From Gemmatimonadota bacterium (GTDB taxonomy: Bacteria; JAAXHH01): a stretch of DNA of 64,000 nt. Shown in pieces: positions 34,866 to 44,905 of this stretch. The translations under genes and the position numbers were made by a program. The notes beneath the pieces are model-generated. The model had not been told where the DNA came from, did no database searches, and saw only the letters and a list, made by a program, of their open reading frames with translations. Numbering within the stretch: position 1 is the first letter of the stretch; each line of letters begins with the position of its first letter. The DNA is taken from the NCBI GenBank assembly GCA_009841265.1, contig VXMB01000007.1, positions 434,001-498,000 on the forward strand, written 5' to 3'.

Positions 34866-35693
34866 TCAATACTTCTGCTCATCCGGTGCGTTCGGCTGGC
34901 CCGGATGGGATCCGCCCGCGTTCTTGGCCGTGTTCCCGCCGTCCAGCGGCATCAGCGCCCCGGTGACCCAGCTAGAGGCGTCGGAGGCGAGGAAGATAGC
35001 CAGTCCCTGGATGTCTTCCGATTTACCCAGGCGGCCGATGGGGATGCCCCGCAGGTAGGTGTCGCCCAGCTTGGCGTCGGCGTCGATGCGCTTGCTCAGG
35101 CCTTCGTTCATGATCTGGGCGCATACGATGGCGTTGACGCGCACGCCCTTGCTGCTCCACTCCGTGCTCATCTCCCGCGTCATCTGGGCCACGCCGCCCA
35201 TGGCGATGCTGTAGGACATGTGGCCGCGGCCGAGGGCCGACAGCCCGGCGATGGACACGATGTTGATGATGCTGCCCCGTCCGGCCGCGATCATGCGCTT
35301 CGCGCCTTCCTGGCAGCAGACGTACCTTCCGACGACCAGGGTGTTCAGGGTCTGTATGAGCCCGGCTTCGGTGATTTCCAGCGGCAGTTGGTTGATGCCG
35401 CCCTCCCCGGCGATATTGGCCAGTACGTCGAGGTGTCCGTAGGTTTCGTCCAGCCTGCCGAACATCTTGCGGATCTGCGCGCCGTTGGAGACGTCGCATA
35501 CCACCGGCTCTGCGCGCCGGCCCCGACGTTCGATCTCCTTAGCCGTATCCTGCATGCCTTCTTCATTGATATCGGCCAGCATGAGATCCGCGCCCGCTTC
35601 GGCATAGGCGATGGACGTCGCCCTGCCCATGCCGGCGGCTGCGCCGGAGACCAGGGCCACCCGTCCGCTCAGGTCGAATAATGGATGAGACAT
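34866..35693 (-). CDS. Short-chain dehydrogenase/reductase (SDR)
   Basis: A 275-residue classical-type SDR. Dinucleotide-binding [24 protein letters not shown] equivalent LANIAGEGG, catalytic Ser in INIVSIAG, and a segment with [16 protein letters not shown] where the canonical YxxxK appears as Y-S-I-A-M: the Lys is replaced by Met. This would impair normal SDR catalysis. It may be an inactive or altered member, or use another base. The C-terminal [12 protein letters not shown] matches the family. AAAGGAGGAG lies 6 bp before the ATG at 35693. Confidence 0.85.
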   Translation of the reverse strand: MSHPLFDLSGRVALVSGAAAGMGRATSIAYAEAGADLMLADINEEGMQDTAKEIERRGRRAEPVVCDVSNGAQIRKMFGRLDETYGHLDVLANIAGEGGINQLPLEITEAGLIQTLNTLVVGRYVCCQEGAKRMIAAGRGSIINIVSIAGLSALGRGHMSYSIAMGGVAQMTREMSTEWSSKGVRVNAIVCAQIMNEGLSKRIDADAKLGDTYLRGIPIGRLGKSEDIQGLAIFLASDASSWVTGALMPLDGGNTAKNAGGSHPGQPNAPDEQKY

Positions 35694-35799
35694 TGCCACT
35701 CCTCCTTTGCATTTGAGGCTTCTTCGGCATATATTATATGGGTCGTTGCACCTATTTATCCAGTCGAAATTACGGCCAGTTACCTCGACGGACTTACGA

Positions 35800-37782
35800 A
35801 TGCCTCCCTTCACTGTTGTCTCCGACTACGAACCCCGGGGTGACCAGCCCAGGGCGATCGAGGAACTCGTCCAGGGCGTGCACCGGGGGGACAAGCACCA
35901 GTGCCTCCTCGGCATCACGGGCAGCGGCAAGACCTACACCATGGCCCAGGTCATTGCCGAGTTGCAGAAACCTGCCCTGGTGATTTCGCCCAACAAGACC
36001 CTGGCCGCCCAGCTTTACGGCGAGTTCAAGGGGTTCTTCCCGAAGAACTCCGTCGAATACTTCATCAGCTACTACGACTACTACCAGCCGGAAGCGTACA
36101 TGCCGGTGACGGATACCTATATCGAGAAGGATTCGTCGGTCAACGAGGACCTGGACAAGCTCCGTCTTCGGGCGACCAGCGCGCTGCTGGAACGGCGGGA
36201 CGTGGTGATCGTCGCCTCGGTGTCCTCGATCTACAGTCTGGGATCGCCCGACGAGTGGAAGGAGTTCATCCTTCTCGTGGACCGGGGCGAGGCGTACGAG
36301 CGGGACATGATCATGCGCAAACTGATCGACATGCACTACAACCGGAACGATTACGATTTCGCGCGGGGCACGTTCCGCGTGCGGGGCGACACCCTCGACA
36401 TCCTGCCCGCGGACCAGGAGAAGGGTATCCGCATCGAGATGTTCGGCGACGAGGTCGACCGCATCACCGAATTCGATCCCCTGACGGGCGAGGTGCTGGC
36501 CGAACGGGACCGCATTGCCGTCTACCCGGCCCGCCACTTCGTCACCACGGCGCCGCGCCTGGATCACGCCATGAAAGCCATCGAGGAGGAACTGGACGAG
36601 CGTCTACGGGTGCTGTACGACGAGAACAAGCTGCTCGAGGCCCAGCGGCTGGAACAGCGCACGCGCTTCGACCTGGAGATGATGCGGGAGATCGGGTTCT
36701 GCGCTGGCATCGAGAACTACTCCATGCACCTGTCGGGCCGGTCCCCGGGTGAGCGTCCCTTCTGCCTCTTCGACTTCTTCCCCAACGATTTCCTGCTGGT
36801 CATCGACGAGTCCCACGTCTCCCTGCCCCAGCTCCGGGCCATGTACAACGGCGACCGTTCGCGGAAGACCACGCTGGTGGAGCACGGATTCCGGCTGCCG
36901 TCGGCGCTGGACAACCGGCCGTTGACCTTCGAGGAATTCGAGACGATGGTCAACCAGGTGATCTACGTGTCGGCCACGCCGGCCGACTACGAGCTGAGCC
37001 AGTGCCAGGGCGTCGTGGTCGAACAGATCATCCGGCCGACGGGGCTGATGGATCCCGAGATCAGCGTTCAGCCCGTGGAAAACCAGATGGACGATCTCCT
37101 GACTCGGATCCGGGAGCGCGCGGACCGGCAGGAGCGAGTGCTCGTGACGACGCTGACCAAGCGGATGGCCGAGGACCTGACCGACTATCTCAGGCAGCTG
37201 AACGTGCGGGTGCGCTATCTCCATTCCACCATCGATTCCATCGAGCGCGTCGAGATCCTGCGCGACCTGCGCCTCGGAAAGTTCGACGTGCTCGTGGGCA
37301 TCAACCTCCTCCGCGAGGGGCTCGACCTGCCCGAGGTCTCCCTGGTCGCCATCCTGGACGCGGACAAGGAGGGGTTCCTGCGGTCGGAACGCTCGCTGAT
37401 CCAGACGGCGGGGCGGGCGGCGCGGAACGTGCGCGGCGAGGTGATCTTCTACGCCGACAACATCACCGACTCCATGCGGCGGGCCATGGAGGAGACGAAC
37501 CGCCGGCGGGTGCTGCAGCAGGAGTTCAACGAACTGAACGGAATCGAGCCCGAGACCGTGTACAAATCCATCGAGGAGATCATCCAGACCACGGCCGTGG
37601 CCGACGTGAAAGCCGTGGACGACGACATGCCGATCCTGAACACCATCGCGAAGATGGACCAGAGCACCGTCCTGGAGGAACTAAAGCACGCCATGTACGA
37701 GGCCGCCGCCAACCTGGAGTTCGAGAAGGCGGCCAGGCTGCGCGACGAGATCAACCGGCTGGAGTCCCAACCCACGAAATGA
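35800..37782 (+). CDS. uvrB: Excinuclease ABC subunit B (UvrB)
   Basis: A 660-residue UvrB. It loads onto damaged DNA from UvrA, verifies the lesion and recruits UvrC. Visible features: helicase Walker [14 protein letters not shown], the damage-verification hairpin region [24 protein letters not shown] (VIDESHVS), QTAGRAARN and a C-terminal UVR motif binding UvrC ([16 protein letters not shown]). I start at the ATG at 35800 giving [16 protein letters not shown], where homologues begin; the open frame reaches 35707. The rhomboid gene follows 66 bp downstream. Gene order with uvrA or uvrC is not seen in this window. Confidence 0.97.
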   Translation: MPPFTVVSDYEPRGDQPRAIEELVQGVHRGDKHQCLLGITGSGKTYTMAQVIAELQKPALVISPNKTLAAQLYGEFKGFFPKNSVEYFISYYDYYQPEAYMPVTDTYIEKDSSVNEDLDKLRLRATSALLERRDVVIVASVSSIYSLGSPDEWKEFILLVDRGEAYERDMIMRKLIDMHYNRNDYDFARGTFRVRGDTLDILPADQEKGIRIEMFGDEVDRITEFDPLTGEVLAERDRIAVYPARHFVTTAPRLDHAMKAIEEELDERLRVLYDENKLLEAQRLEQRTRFDLEMMREIGFCAGIENYSMHLSGRSPGERPFCLFDFFPNDFLLVIDESHVSLPQLRAMYNGDRSRKTTLVEHGFRLPSALDNRPLTFEEFETMVNQVIYVSATPADYELSQCQGVVVEQIIRPTGLMDPEISVQPVENQMDDLLTRIRERADRQERVLVTTLTKRMAEDLTDYLRQLNVRVRYLHSTIDSIERVEILRDLRLGKFDVLVGINLLREGLDLPEVSLVAILDADKEGFLRSERSLIQTAGRAARNVRGEVIFYADNITDSMRRAMEETNRRRVLQQEFNELNGIEPETVYKSIEEIIQTTAVADVKAVDDDMPILNTIAKMDQSTVLEELKHAMYEAAANLEFEKAARLRDEINRLESQPTK

Positions 37783-37848
37783 GACGGGCCGTTGCCTGCC
37801 GGGTCGGTTCGCTCCCTCCCGGGCCGGCCGCGACCCGTCAACCTGCCC

Positions 37849-38571
37849 ATGCTCCTACCTCTCCAGGCTGAAAGCCCGTCCTATGGCCGGCCCGTGATCA
37901 CCTACGGGCTGCTCGCGGCCAACGTGGCCGTCTTCCTTTTCCAGTTCGTCCTGGGACCGGTGGGCGAACAGATCTTCATCTTCAAGACCGCGGCCATTCC
38001 CTTAGAACTGACCCATTTCATCGACCGGAACGAGATACCCATTCCAGGCACCTCCCTGCTTTACCCCGACGCCCTGGTGCCCTTCCCCCTGACCCTTTTC
38101 ACGGCCATGTTCGTCCACGGGGGGTTCATGCACCTCGCCGGCAACATGCTGTACCTGTGGATCTTCGGCAACAGCGTGGAAAGCGCCATGGGGGCGGGCC
38201 GCTACCTGCTCTTCTACCTCCTGACCGGCCTGTGCGCCACCATGGTGCACGTGATATCCGAGCCCGATTCCGCCATCCCGATGATCGGCGCCAGCGGGGC
38301 GATCGCGGGCATCCTGGGCGCCTACTTCATCCTGTATCCCAAGGCCTACATCAAGACCTTCGTCCTGCTGTTCATCTTCATCCAGATCATCCACGTGCCC
38401 GCCATCATCGTACTCGGGATCTGGTTCCTGAGGCAGATCCTGGGCATCGGCAGCGACGGCGTGGCCTGGTACGCCCATATCGGGGGATTCCTCGTCGGAA
38501 TGGTCCTCGTGCGGCGCTTCCTGCAGCGGCGGCCCCGAACGATTCATATCCGTCCGGGGGGCGAGTGGTGA
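37849..38571 (+). CDS. Rhomboid-family intramembrane serine protease
   Basis: A 240-residue inner-membrane protease with about six membrane segments. The catalytic Ser lies in GASGAIAGILGAY and the catalytic His in YAHIGGFLVGMV; the loop HGGFMHLAGNMLYLWIFGN is also a family hallmark. It would cleave membrane protein segments within the lipid bilayer. The long loop after TM1 (residues 45-80, DRNEIPIPGTSLLYPDALVP) is common in non-proteobacterial rhomboids. I start at the ATG at 37849; a TTG 19 codons upstream is open too. Its stop codon overlaps the YqeC-like start. Confidence 0.9.
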   Translation: MLLPLQAESPSYGRPVITYGLLAANVAVFLFQFVLGPVGEQIFIFKTAAIPLELTHFIDRNEIPIPGTSLLYPDALVPFPLTLFTAMFVHGGFMHLAGNMLYLWIFGNSVESAMGAGRYLLFYLLTGLCATMVHVISEPDSAIPMIGASGAIAGILGAYFILYPKAYIKTFVLLFIFIQIIHVPAIIVLGIWFLRQILGIGSDGVAWYAHIGGFLVGMVLVRRFLQRRPRTIHIRPGGEW

Positions 38572-39347
38572 GCGGACCGGCGGTGGAAACACCCTTTCTC
38601 GACACGCTCGGGATTCGCCGGGGAGACGCCGTGGCTATCGTCGGCAGCGGCGGCAAGGCCACGCTGATGTACCGGCTGGCCGGCGAGGCCGTCGATCGGG
38701 GAGACGCCGTCATCACGACGTCCACCACGCATCTGCATCCGCCGACGTCGAAGCAGACGCGCGGGTTCTACGTGACTAGCGAAACGCCGGACTGGCTGGC
38801 GCTTGTTCCTCCTGAACTGAAAACGCGCCGACACGTGACCGTCCTGGGCGACCGGCCCCGGCCCGACAAGCTCAAGGGGCTGGACGCGGAGGAATTGGAG
38901 AAGTTGCGGGAGGTTTGCGCGCCCGACCTGCTGCTCATGAAGGCCGACGGCGCCCGCGCCCGTCTGTTCAAGGCCCCGGGGGACCACGAGCCCGTGGTGC
39001 CGGAGGGTACAACACGGGGCGTGGTCGTCGCCACCGTGAGGGCCGTCGGCATCCCGCTGGACGAGCGGCAGGTGCACCGGCCGGAGCGCGTGGGCCGTCT
39101 GACCGGGTTGGGACAGGACGAACCGGTAACGCCCGAGGTCATTGCCGGCGTCGTGAGTCATCCCGACGCATACCGGCGGGCCTTTCCGGATTCCGTACCT
39201 CTTTCACTGTACCTCTCCTGCGCCGGCGACGGGGAGAGCCGGGACCTGGTCCGGCGAATCGTCGCGGCCGTACCCGGCTCGGTTTTCGAAGGGATCTACT
39301 GCGGGGATATTCAGCGGTCGCGGGCGGTGGTGTTTCGGCTTGCCTGA
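38568..39347 (+). CDS. YqeC-like putative selenium-cofactor biosynthesis protein
   Basis: A 259-residue protein matching the YqeC family, associated in some genomes with selenium-dependent molybdenum hydroxylases. Features: a P-loop-like VAIVGSGGKATLMYRLAGEA, then TSTTHLHPP, LLLMKADGARARLFKAPGDH and the C-terminal CGDIQRSRAVVFRLA. The start is a GTG at 38568 that overlaps the rhomboid stop codon (GTGA), with GGGGGG ahead; the frame is open further upstream within the rhomboid gene, but that is not plausible coding. No molybdopterin-hydroxylase gene lies near, so the role is uncertain. Confidence 0.75.
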   Translation: MSGPAVETPFLDTLGIRRGDAVAIVGSGGKATLMYRLAGEAVDRGDAVITTSTTHLHPPTSKQTRGFYVTSETPDWLALVPPELKTRRHVTVLGDRPRPDKLKGLDAEELEKLREVCAPDLLLMKADGARARLFKAPGDHEPVVPEGTTRGVVVATVRAVGIPLDERQVHRPERVGRLTGLGQDEPVTPEVIAGVVSHPDAYRRAFPDSVPLSLYLSCAGDGESRDLVRRIVAAVPGSVFEGIYCGDIQRSRAVVFRLA

Positions 39348-39571
39348 TGTGGGTTGAGGGCCCCGGCGGAACCGTGTCCCCGCCGACTTGCGCGACCCTG
39401 TGCAGCCGTGTCCTCGCCGCCTTGCGCGCCCCGGCGTTCCGCCAAAACCGCGTTGACACTCGACGCCCGCCGTGGTACTTTCTTGCCACGTCCCTGGGCT
39501 TTCCGGTTTCGGAGAAACGGAGCGGCGCGGCGAAGGTTACGCAGGATTACCGGTGATTTCTGAGGAATGCC

Positions 39572-40624
39572 ATGAAGATGGGTATGCGCTTTTCGACATT
39601 GGTTCTGTTCACGGCCGTTTCGGCGTGCACGGTCATCCTCGCCTGGGGCTGTGGCGGCGGCGATCCGGACCGGCGTGTCGTGACGGTCTATTCGCCCCAC
39701 GGCAAGCCGATCCTGCCCGAGTTCGAGAAGCTCTTCGAGGCCGCTCATCCCGATGTGGACGTCCGCTGGCTCGACATGGGCTCGCAGGACGTGCTGGACC
39801 GGGTGCGTTCGGAGCGATCCAATCCCCAGGGCGACGTCTGGTGGGGCGCGCCGGCGACCAATTTCATCCAGGCCGCCGACGAGGGCCTGCTCAGTCCCTA
39901 CCGGCCGACCTGGGCGGACGCCCTGCTTCCCGAGTTCAGGGACGAGGAGGACCGGTGGTACGGCACGGCGCAACTGATTCCGGTCATCGCTTTCAACAGT
40001 CTCGAGCTGACGAAGGAGACGGCGCCCGGGGACTGGGACGAACTCCTCGACCCCCGGTGGCGGGACCTGATCGTGATCCGGTACCCGCTCGCGTCCGGCA
40101 CAATGCGGACGGTCTACTCGGGGATGATCTGGCGCACGTACCGGGATACCCGGGTCCCCGACGCGGGGTATGAGTGGCTTACGCGGCTCGACGCCAACAC
40201 GAAGGACTACGCCGCCGATCCGAACATGATGTTCCAGAAACTCGCCCGCAAGGAAGGGCTGGTGTCCATCTGGCTGATGAGCGACATCATGCTGCAGGTG
40301 GACCGGTACGGCTATCCCTTCGATTTCGTAGTGCCGAGGAGCGGCGCGCCCGTGTTGACCGACGGCATCGCGCTGATCGCCAACGGCAAGAACCTCGACG
40401 ACGCCCGGCTGTTCTACGAATTCGTCACCAGTGTGGACCACACCGTCCTGCAGGCCACGGAGTACTACCGGATCCCGACCCGGGGCGATATCCCGAAAGA
40501 CCGCCTGCCCGCGTGGATGGCCGATCTCTCCGTCGCCCCCTTCGACATCGACTGGAAGGTCTTCTCCGAACAGTCCAGAACCTGGATGAAGTACTGGGAC
40601 GACAACATCAAGGACCGGGGATAG
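39572..40624 (+). CDS. ABC transporter solute-binding lipoprotein, Fe3+/polyamine-like
   Basis: A 350-residue binding protein of the SBP_bac_6/8 type, seen with iron(III), thiamine, phosphonate or polyamine importers. Lipobox: ILAWGC around residue 27. The core has VVTVYSPHGKPILPEFEKLF, GDVWWGAPATNFIQAADEGL and IPVIAFNSLELTKE. It is the first gene of an operon with an ATPase and a fused two-domain permease (39.6-43.6 kb). The Tyr-rich iron site of ferric-ion binding proteins (YxxYY-like) is not clear, so the ligand remains open. Confidence 0.8.
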   Translation: MKMGMRFSTLVLFTAVSACTVILAWGCGGGDPDRRVVTVYSPHGKPILPEFEKLFEAAHPDVDVRWLDMGSQDVLDRVRSERSNPQGDVWWGAPATNFIQAADEGLLSPYRPTWADALLPEFRDEEDRWYGTAQLIPVIAFNSLELTKETAPGDWDELLDPRWRDLIVIRYPLASGTMRTVYSGMIWRTYRDTRVPDAGYEWLTRLDANTKDYAADPNMMFQKLARKEGLVSIWLMSDIMLQVDRYGYPFDFVVPRSGAPVLTDGIALIANGKNLDDARLFYEFVTSVDHTVLQATEYYRIPTRGDIPKDRLPAWMADLSVAPFDIDWKVFSEQSRTWMKYWDDNIKDRG

Positions 40625-40716
40625 CTCTTTTCGCCTGCTGTTGCGGCCGGTTCTGATCCGCGGCCCGTTTTGATCTAAGCTTCATACTGATCCGCGCCCT
40701 ATTCTGATCTCCGCCC

Positions 40717-41850
40717 ATGGCCCAGGTCACCCTCAATCGCCTCACCAAGCACTTCGATGACACCCCGGTCGTGAAAGGCATCAGCCTGACGGTGGCCGAC
40801 GGCGAGTTCTTCAGTCTCCTGGGACCGAGCGGTTGCGGCAAGACGACCATCCTCCGCATGATCGCCGGGTTCATCTTCCCCACCTCCGGCACCGTGCTCT
40901 TCGACGACCAGGACGTCACCCACGTGCCCGCCAACCGGCGAAACACCGGGATGGTATTTCAAAACTACGCCCTCTTTCCCCACATGACCGTCTTCGAGAA
41001 CGTGGCCTTCGGCCTGCGCACCCGCAAGGTGGCTGCAACCGAGACCAGGGATCGCGTGGCGCGGGCCCTCGACCTGGTGGGACTGGCCGGGCTGGAACAG
41101 CGTCCCGTGCCTCAGTTGTCCGGTGGACAGCAGCAGCGGGTGGCCCTCGCGCGGGCCGTGGTCATTGAACCCGACCTGCTGCTGCTCGATGAGCCGCTGT
41201 CCAACCTGGACGCCAAGTTGCGGGAAGAAACCCGGGACCAGATCCGGGAGCTGCAGACCAAGCTGGGCATCACGGCCATCTACGTCACCCACGACCAGGA
41301 GGAGGCGCTGGCCGTTTCCGACCGGATCGCGGTCATGGAGGAGGGTGTGTGCCGGCAGCTGGACCGCCCCGACGCGATCTACCGCAGGCCGGCCAACCGG
41401 TTCGTGGCCGCCTTCATGGGCAACATGAACCTCTGGGAGGGGGTGCTGGATAAGGACGGGGGCAGGACGGTTTTCCGCCACGCGAGCGGACTGGCCGTCG
41501 CCTTGCCCGCACCGGCCGCGTCAACCTCGTCGGCCGATGACTCCGTGCCGCCGGCCGATGACACCTCCGCCCCGGCCGGCACCGCGCCGCCGGCTGATCC
41601 CAAAGGCCCCATTCACCTGGCCTTGCATCCCCAGGCCGTACGGTTGACCGACGAGGATACGGAAGACACGGTGGGCGGCGTCGTGACCACCCGGCGATTC
41701 AAGGGCGCGACGGTCGAGTTCACCGTCGATGCCGGCGGCGTCTCCATCCAGGTCGTGGAGAACGCGGAAGGCCCCATGGCCGCGCGTCAGCCCGGCGATA
41801 CGGTGCGCGTCCGCATCCCCGGCGACCAGGCGATCATCCTGAGGGATTGA
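40717..41850 (+). CDS. ABC transporter ATPase of the FbpC/PotA type
   Basis: A 377-residue ATPase for the adjacent solute-binding protein and permease. Walker [14 protein letters not shown], signature LSGGQQQRV, Walker [17 protein letters not shown] and switch His IYVTHDQEEAL are all present. The C-terminal TOBE-like domain begins after FVAAFMGNMNLWEG and is interrupted by a disordered Ala/Pro/Ser/Asp-rich linker near residues 265-298. The ATG at 40717 is directly preceded by GC-rich sequence without a clear ribosome site. It overlaps or abuts the permease gene. Confidence 0.92.
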   Translation: MAQVTLNRLTKHFDDTPVVKGISLTVADGEFFSLLGPSGCGKTTILRMIAGFIFPTSGTVLFDDQDVTHVPANRRNTGMVFQNYALFPHMTVFENVAFGLRTRKVAATETRDRVARALDLVGLAGLEQRPVPQLSGGQQQRVALARAVVIEPDLLLLDEPLSNLDAKLREETRDQIRELQTKLGITAIYVTHDQEEALAVSDRIAVMEEGVCRQLDRPDAIYRRPANRFVAAFMGNMNLWEGVLDKDGGRTVFRHASGLAVALPAPAASTSSADDSVPPADDTSAPAGTAPPADPKGPIHLALHPQAVRLTDEDTEDTVGGVVTTRRFKGATVEFTVDAGGVSIQVVENAEGPMAARQPGDTVRVRIPGDQAIILRD

Positions 41851-41858
41851 ACCGGACC

Positions 41859-43553
41859 ATGAACCTGTACGCATTCCTCCGGCAACCCCGCGCCCTCGTC
41901 TTCATCCCCCTGGGATTCATCCTGCTCGGTTACATCGTCTATCCCGCAGCGCTCGTCCTGTGGGAAAGCCTGTTCCGGGAAGGGCAGTTCGGCTTCGGCA
42001 ACTACGGGGAGTTCTTCGATCCGGACAGCCCGTCCTACATGGAAGGCCTCTTCAACAGCGTCATGGTCTCCGTGGGCAGCGTGCTGCTCTCGGCCCTGAT
42101 CGGCGTCCCCCTGGCCCTCATCTTCACCCATTACGATTTTCCCGGCCGGTCCGTGTTTTCCGCGCTGGCCATCCTGCCCATCGTCCTCCCGCCCCTGGTG
42201 GGCGTGCTCGCCTTCCTGTTTCTCTACAGCGAAAGCGGCATGGTCCCGCGCCTCATCCAGGCGGCCCTGGGACTGGAGCGCCCGCCCTTTTCGCTGAACG
42301 GGGTGTGGGCCGTGCTGCTCGTGCACGGTTACACCATGTACGTCTTCTTCTACCTCTTCACTTCGGCGGCGCTCCGGGGCATCGATCCCGCGGTCATGGA
42401 AGCGGCCCGCAACCTGGGCGCGTCGTCCTGGTTCAGCTTCCGGACCGTCACCCTGCCCCTGCTCACGCCCGCCATGGTGGGGGCGACGCTCCTGGTCTTC
42501 ATGACGTCCATGAACTCCTTCAGCGCACCCTTCATCTTCGCGGGCGGATTCCGCTTCCTGAGCCTCAACATCTACACGTCCAAACTGAACGGCGATATGG
42601 CTATGGCCGTCACGCAGACCGTGGTCCTCTCCGCCTTCTCCATCGCCTTTCTGTTCTGGATGCGCCGGTACGAGGGGCGGCGGCAGTACGCCATGAGCAC
42701 CAAGGGTACTGCGAACGTCCGGCGCGAAATCCGGGGACGCTGGGCGCGCCTGCTCACGGGCGCCGCGGGAATCGCCATGGTGGTGGTGCTCCTGCTGCCC
42801 CACCTGACCATCCTCCTGCTGTCCTTCGTCCAGGACGGCACGTGGACCCACCAGATCCTGCCCCAGGTCTATACTTCGGACAACTACGGCCGCCTCTTCC
42901 AGGATTCCACCTTCTGGGAACCGATCCGGAACAGCCTGAACATGGCGGTGGTTTCCACGGCGGCCGACGTGGCGATCGGCGTCACCGCGGCCTACCTGGT
43001 CGTCAAGGGCACGTTCCGGGGCCGCAAGCTGCTCGATGCACTCGTGATGGTGCCCTGGGCCCTGCCCGGCACGGTGGTGGCCATCAACCTGATCGTCGCC
43101 TTCAGCCAGGGCACGCCCTTCAGCTTCGGACAGGTGCTGGTGGGTTCCTTCTGGCTCTTGCCCATCGCGTACTTCGTCCGCCACCTGCCTATCGTGTTCC
43201 GGGCGTCCTCGGCGGCCTTCAGGCAGCTGGACGACTCCCTGGAGGAGGCGGCGCGCAACCTGGGCGCGGGGTGGTTCTACGCCTTCCGCCGGGTTACGCT
43301 GCCCCTCATCGGTCCGGGCGTGCTCGCCGGCACGCTGCTGGCCTTCGTCACCGCCCTGGGTGAATTCGTGGCCTCCATCCTGCTCTACGTCTACGACAAC
43401 CGGCCCATCGCCATGGAGATCCTGTCCCACCTGCGCCAGTTCAACATCGGCAGCGCCGCGGCCTACGCCGTCCTGCTCCTGCTCCTCGTGTCCGTCGTGC
43501 TGCTGGGCTCCAACTACTTCTCCCGCGGCACGGCGCAGCGCAGCCTGTCATAG
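41859..43553 (+). CDS. ABC transporter permease, two-domain (FbpB-like)
   Basis: A 564-residue inner-membrane protein with two tandem copies of the type I importer permease domain, together about 12 membrane segments. Each copy has an EAA loop: VMEAARNLGASSWFSFRTVT and LEEAARNLGAGWFYAFRRVT, as in FbpB and related iron or phosphonate permeases, where one polypeptide forms the whole channel. A TTG at 41847 overlaps the previous stop codon; I prefer the ATG at 41859, which has GAGGGA 12 bp upstream. Confidence 0.9.
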   Translation: MNLYAFLRQPRALVFIPLGFILLGYIVYPAALVLWESLFREGQFGFGNYGEFFDPDSPSYMEGLFNSVMVSVGSVLLSALIGVPLALIFTHYDFPGRSVFSALAILPIVLPPLVGVLAFLFLYSESGMVPRLIQAALGLERPPFSLNGVWAVLLVHGYTMYVFFYLFTSAALRGIDPAVMEAARNLGASSWFSFRTVTLPLLTPAMVGATLLVFMTSMNSFSAPFIFAGGFRFLSLNIYTSKLNGDMAMAVTQTVVLSAFSIAFLFWMRRYEGRRQYAMSTKGTANVRREIRGRWARLLTGAAGIAMVVVLLLPHLTILLLSFVQDGTWTHQILPQVYTSDNYGRLFQDSTFWEPIRNSLNMAVVSTAADVAIGVTAAYLVVKGTFRGRKLLDALVMVPWALPGTVVAINLIVAFSQGTPFSFGQVLVGSFWLLPIAYFVRHLPIVFRASSAAFRQLDDSLEEAARNLGAGWFYAFRRVTLPLIGPGVLAGTLLAFVTALGEFVASILLYVYDNRPIAMEILSHLRQFNIGSAAAYAVLLLLLVSVVLLGSNYFSRGTAQRSLS

Positions 43554-43609
43554 ACCCACGGATGCAAGCGTCTCCCTCCACCCAGGCCACACGGAGTCAT
43601 ACGTAACCC

Positions 43610-44752
43610 GTGCTCAAGCGTTCCGACTACTTCCTCTTCACAGCCGCTTTCGTCATGGACTTCTGCACAGGCCTGGTGTCCTTCGCCGTGCCCCTCCGGG
43701 CCCTCGACCTGGGCGCATCCGTGGTGGAACTCGGGTTCATAGGCACGGCGGGCTCCCTCAGCTTCACCCTGGCCTGCACCTTCACGGGCAAACTGGCCGA
43801 CCGCTTCGACCGGCGCCGGATCCTGGCCATCGCCGCCGGGTTGACCGCGCTGGTGTTCGGCATGCTCTTCCTGGCGGTGAACTACTGGATGCTGCTCGCG
43901 GGCACGGCCATGGGATGGGGGCTGCTGGCCCTCTTCTGGCCGTCGGTGCAGGCGATGCTGGCCGAGGGCCGTAGCCGGACCCAGCTGGTCAAGACCCTCG
44001 GCACGTTCAACATGTTCTGGACCATGGGATTCATGCTGGGCCCGTTGGCGGGGGGCTATCTCTACCTCGTGGGTCCATCCGTGCCCTTTGCCACCGGCAC
44101 GATCGGCATGGTCCTGCTTACGCTGGCGATCGCCTTTCTGCGCTTCCGGTCCGCCACAACGCAGGATGAGGATCCGGTAGAGGAGGCACAGGGACACTCG
44201 CGCGAGGACACGGCGCGCTTCCGCTGGATCGCCTGGACGGCCAATTTCACGGCATTCTTCATGATCGGCATGCTCAACAACCAGTTCCCCAAGCTCGCCA
44301 CCGAGCTCCTCATCCGGCCCGATACGCTCGGTATACTGCTCGCCATCCCGCGGCTTCTGCAGATGACGGTCTTCCTCATCGCGCGGTACACGACCTGGTG
44401 GCAGTTCCGCCTCAGGCCCCTCGTCATTCCCCAGATTGCCGCCGTAGCCGGCATGATCGTCGTCGCGACGCAGGATGCCACCGTGGTGCTGGCCTTCGCC
44501 TTCGGAACCGTCGGGTTGCTGGTCGGCGCCGCCTTTTCGGCCAGCCAGTTCTATTCCTTCTTCCAGGAGGAACGAAAGGGGGAAAAGGGCGCGCGCAACG
44601 AGATGATCGTCGGCATGGGCATGGTTTCGGGACCCCTGGTCGGAGGCCTGCTGGCGCAGCTCATCGGACTGCGCATGCCCTACGTGCTTTGCTGCATCGT
44701 GCTGATCGCGGGAATGATCGTCGAATACCGGTGGTACCGGAAGCGGGATTAG
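43610..44752 (+). CDS. MFS transporter
   Basis: A 380-residue major-facilitator protein with about 11-12 membrane segments. MFS signature GKLADRFDRRRILAIAAGLT lies between TM2 and TM3, and a second DRFDRRR-like loop is not obvious. The start is GTG at 43610, which places the first membrane segment directly after LKRSDYFLFTAAFVM. It follows the Fe3+/polyamine-type ABC operon by 57 bp and could be expressed from the same promoter, but nothing shows a shared substrate. Confidence 0.85.
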   Translation: MLKRSDYFLFTAAFVMDFCTGLVSFAVPLRALDLGASVVELGFIGTAGSLSFTLACTFTGKLADRFDRRRILAIAAGLTALVFGMLFLAVNYWMLLAGTAMGWGLLALFWPSVQAMLAEGRSRTQLVKTLGTFNMFWTMGFMLGPLAGGYLYLVGPSVPFATGTIGMVLLTLAIAFLRFRSATTQDEDPVEEAQGHSREDTARFRWIAWTANFTAFFMIGMLNNQFPKLATELLIRPDTLGILLAIPRLLQMTVFLIARYTTWWQFRLRPLVIPQIAAVAGMIVVATQDATVVLAFAFGTVGLLVGAAFSASQFYSFFQEERKGEKGARNEMIVGMGMVSGPLVGGLLAQLIGLRMPYVLCCIVLIAGMIVEYRWYRKRD

Positions 44753-44760
44753 GGATCGGG

Positions 44761-44788
44761 ATCAGGGGCTTGGGATCAGGGGCTTGGG
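44761..44788. repeat. Tandem 14-bp repeat downstream of the MFS gene
   Basis: ATCAGGGGCTTGGG occurs twice in succession (44761-44774 and 44775-44788). No function is apparent. It lies in a 153-bp spacer before the coiled-coil gene. Confidence 0.7.
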
Positions 44789-44905
44789 ATTGTTCGAACG
44801 CAGCAATCACGATCCCTGAAAATAAAATGCCGAGATGTCTTCGCTCAAATCTGACTAATCCGTAAACAGTCCGATTTACCGCATTCAACCGATGCAGGAG
44901 ACGCC

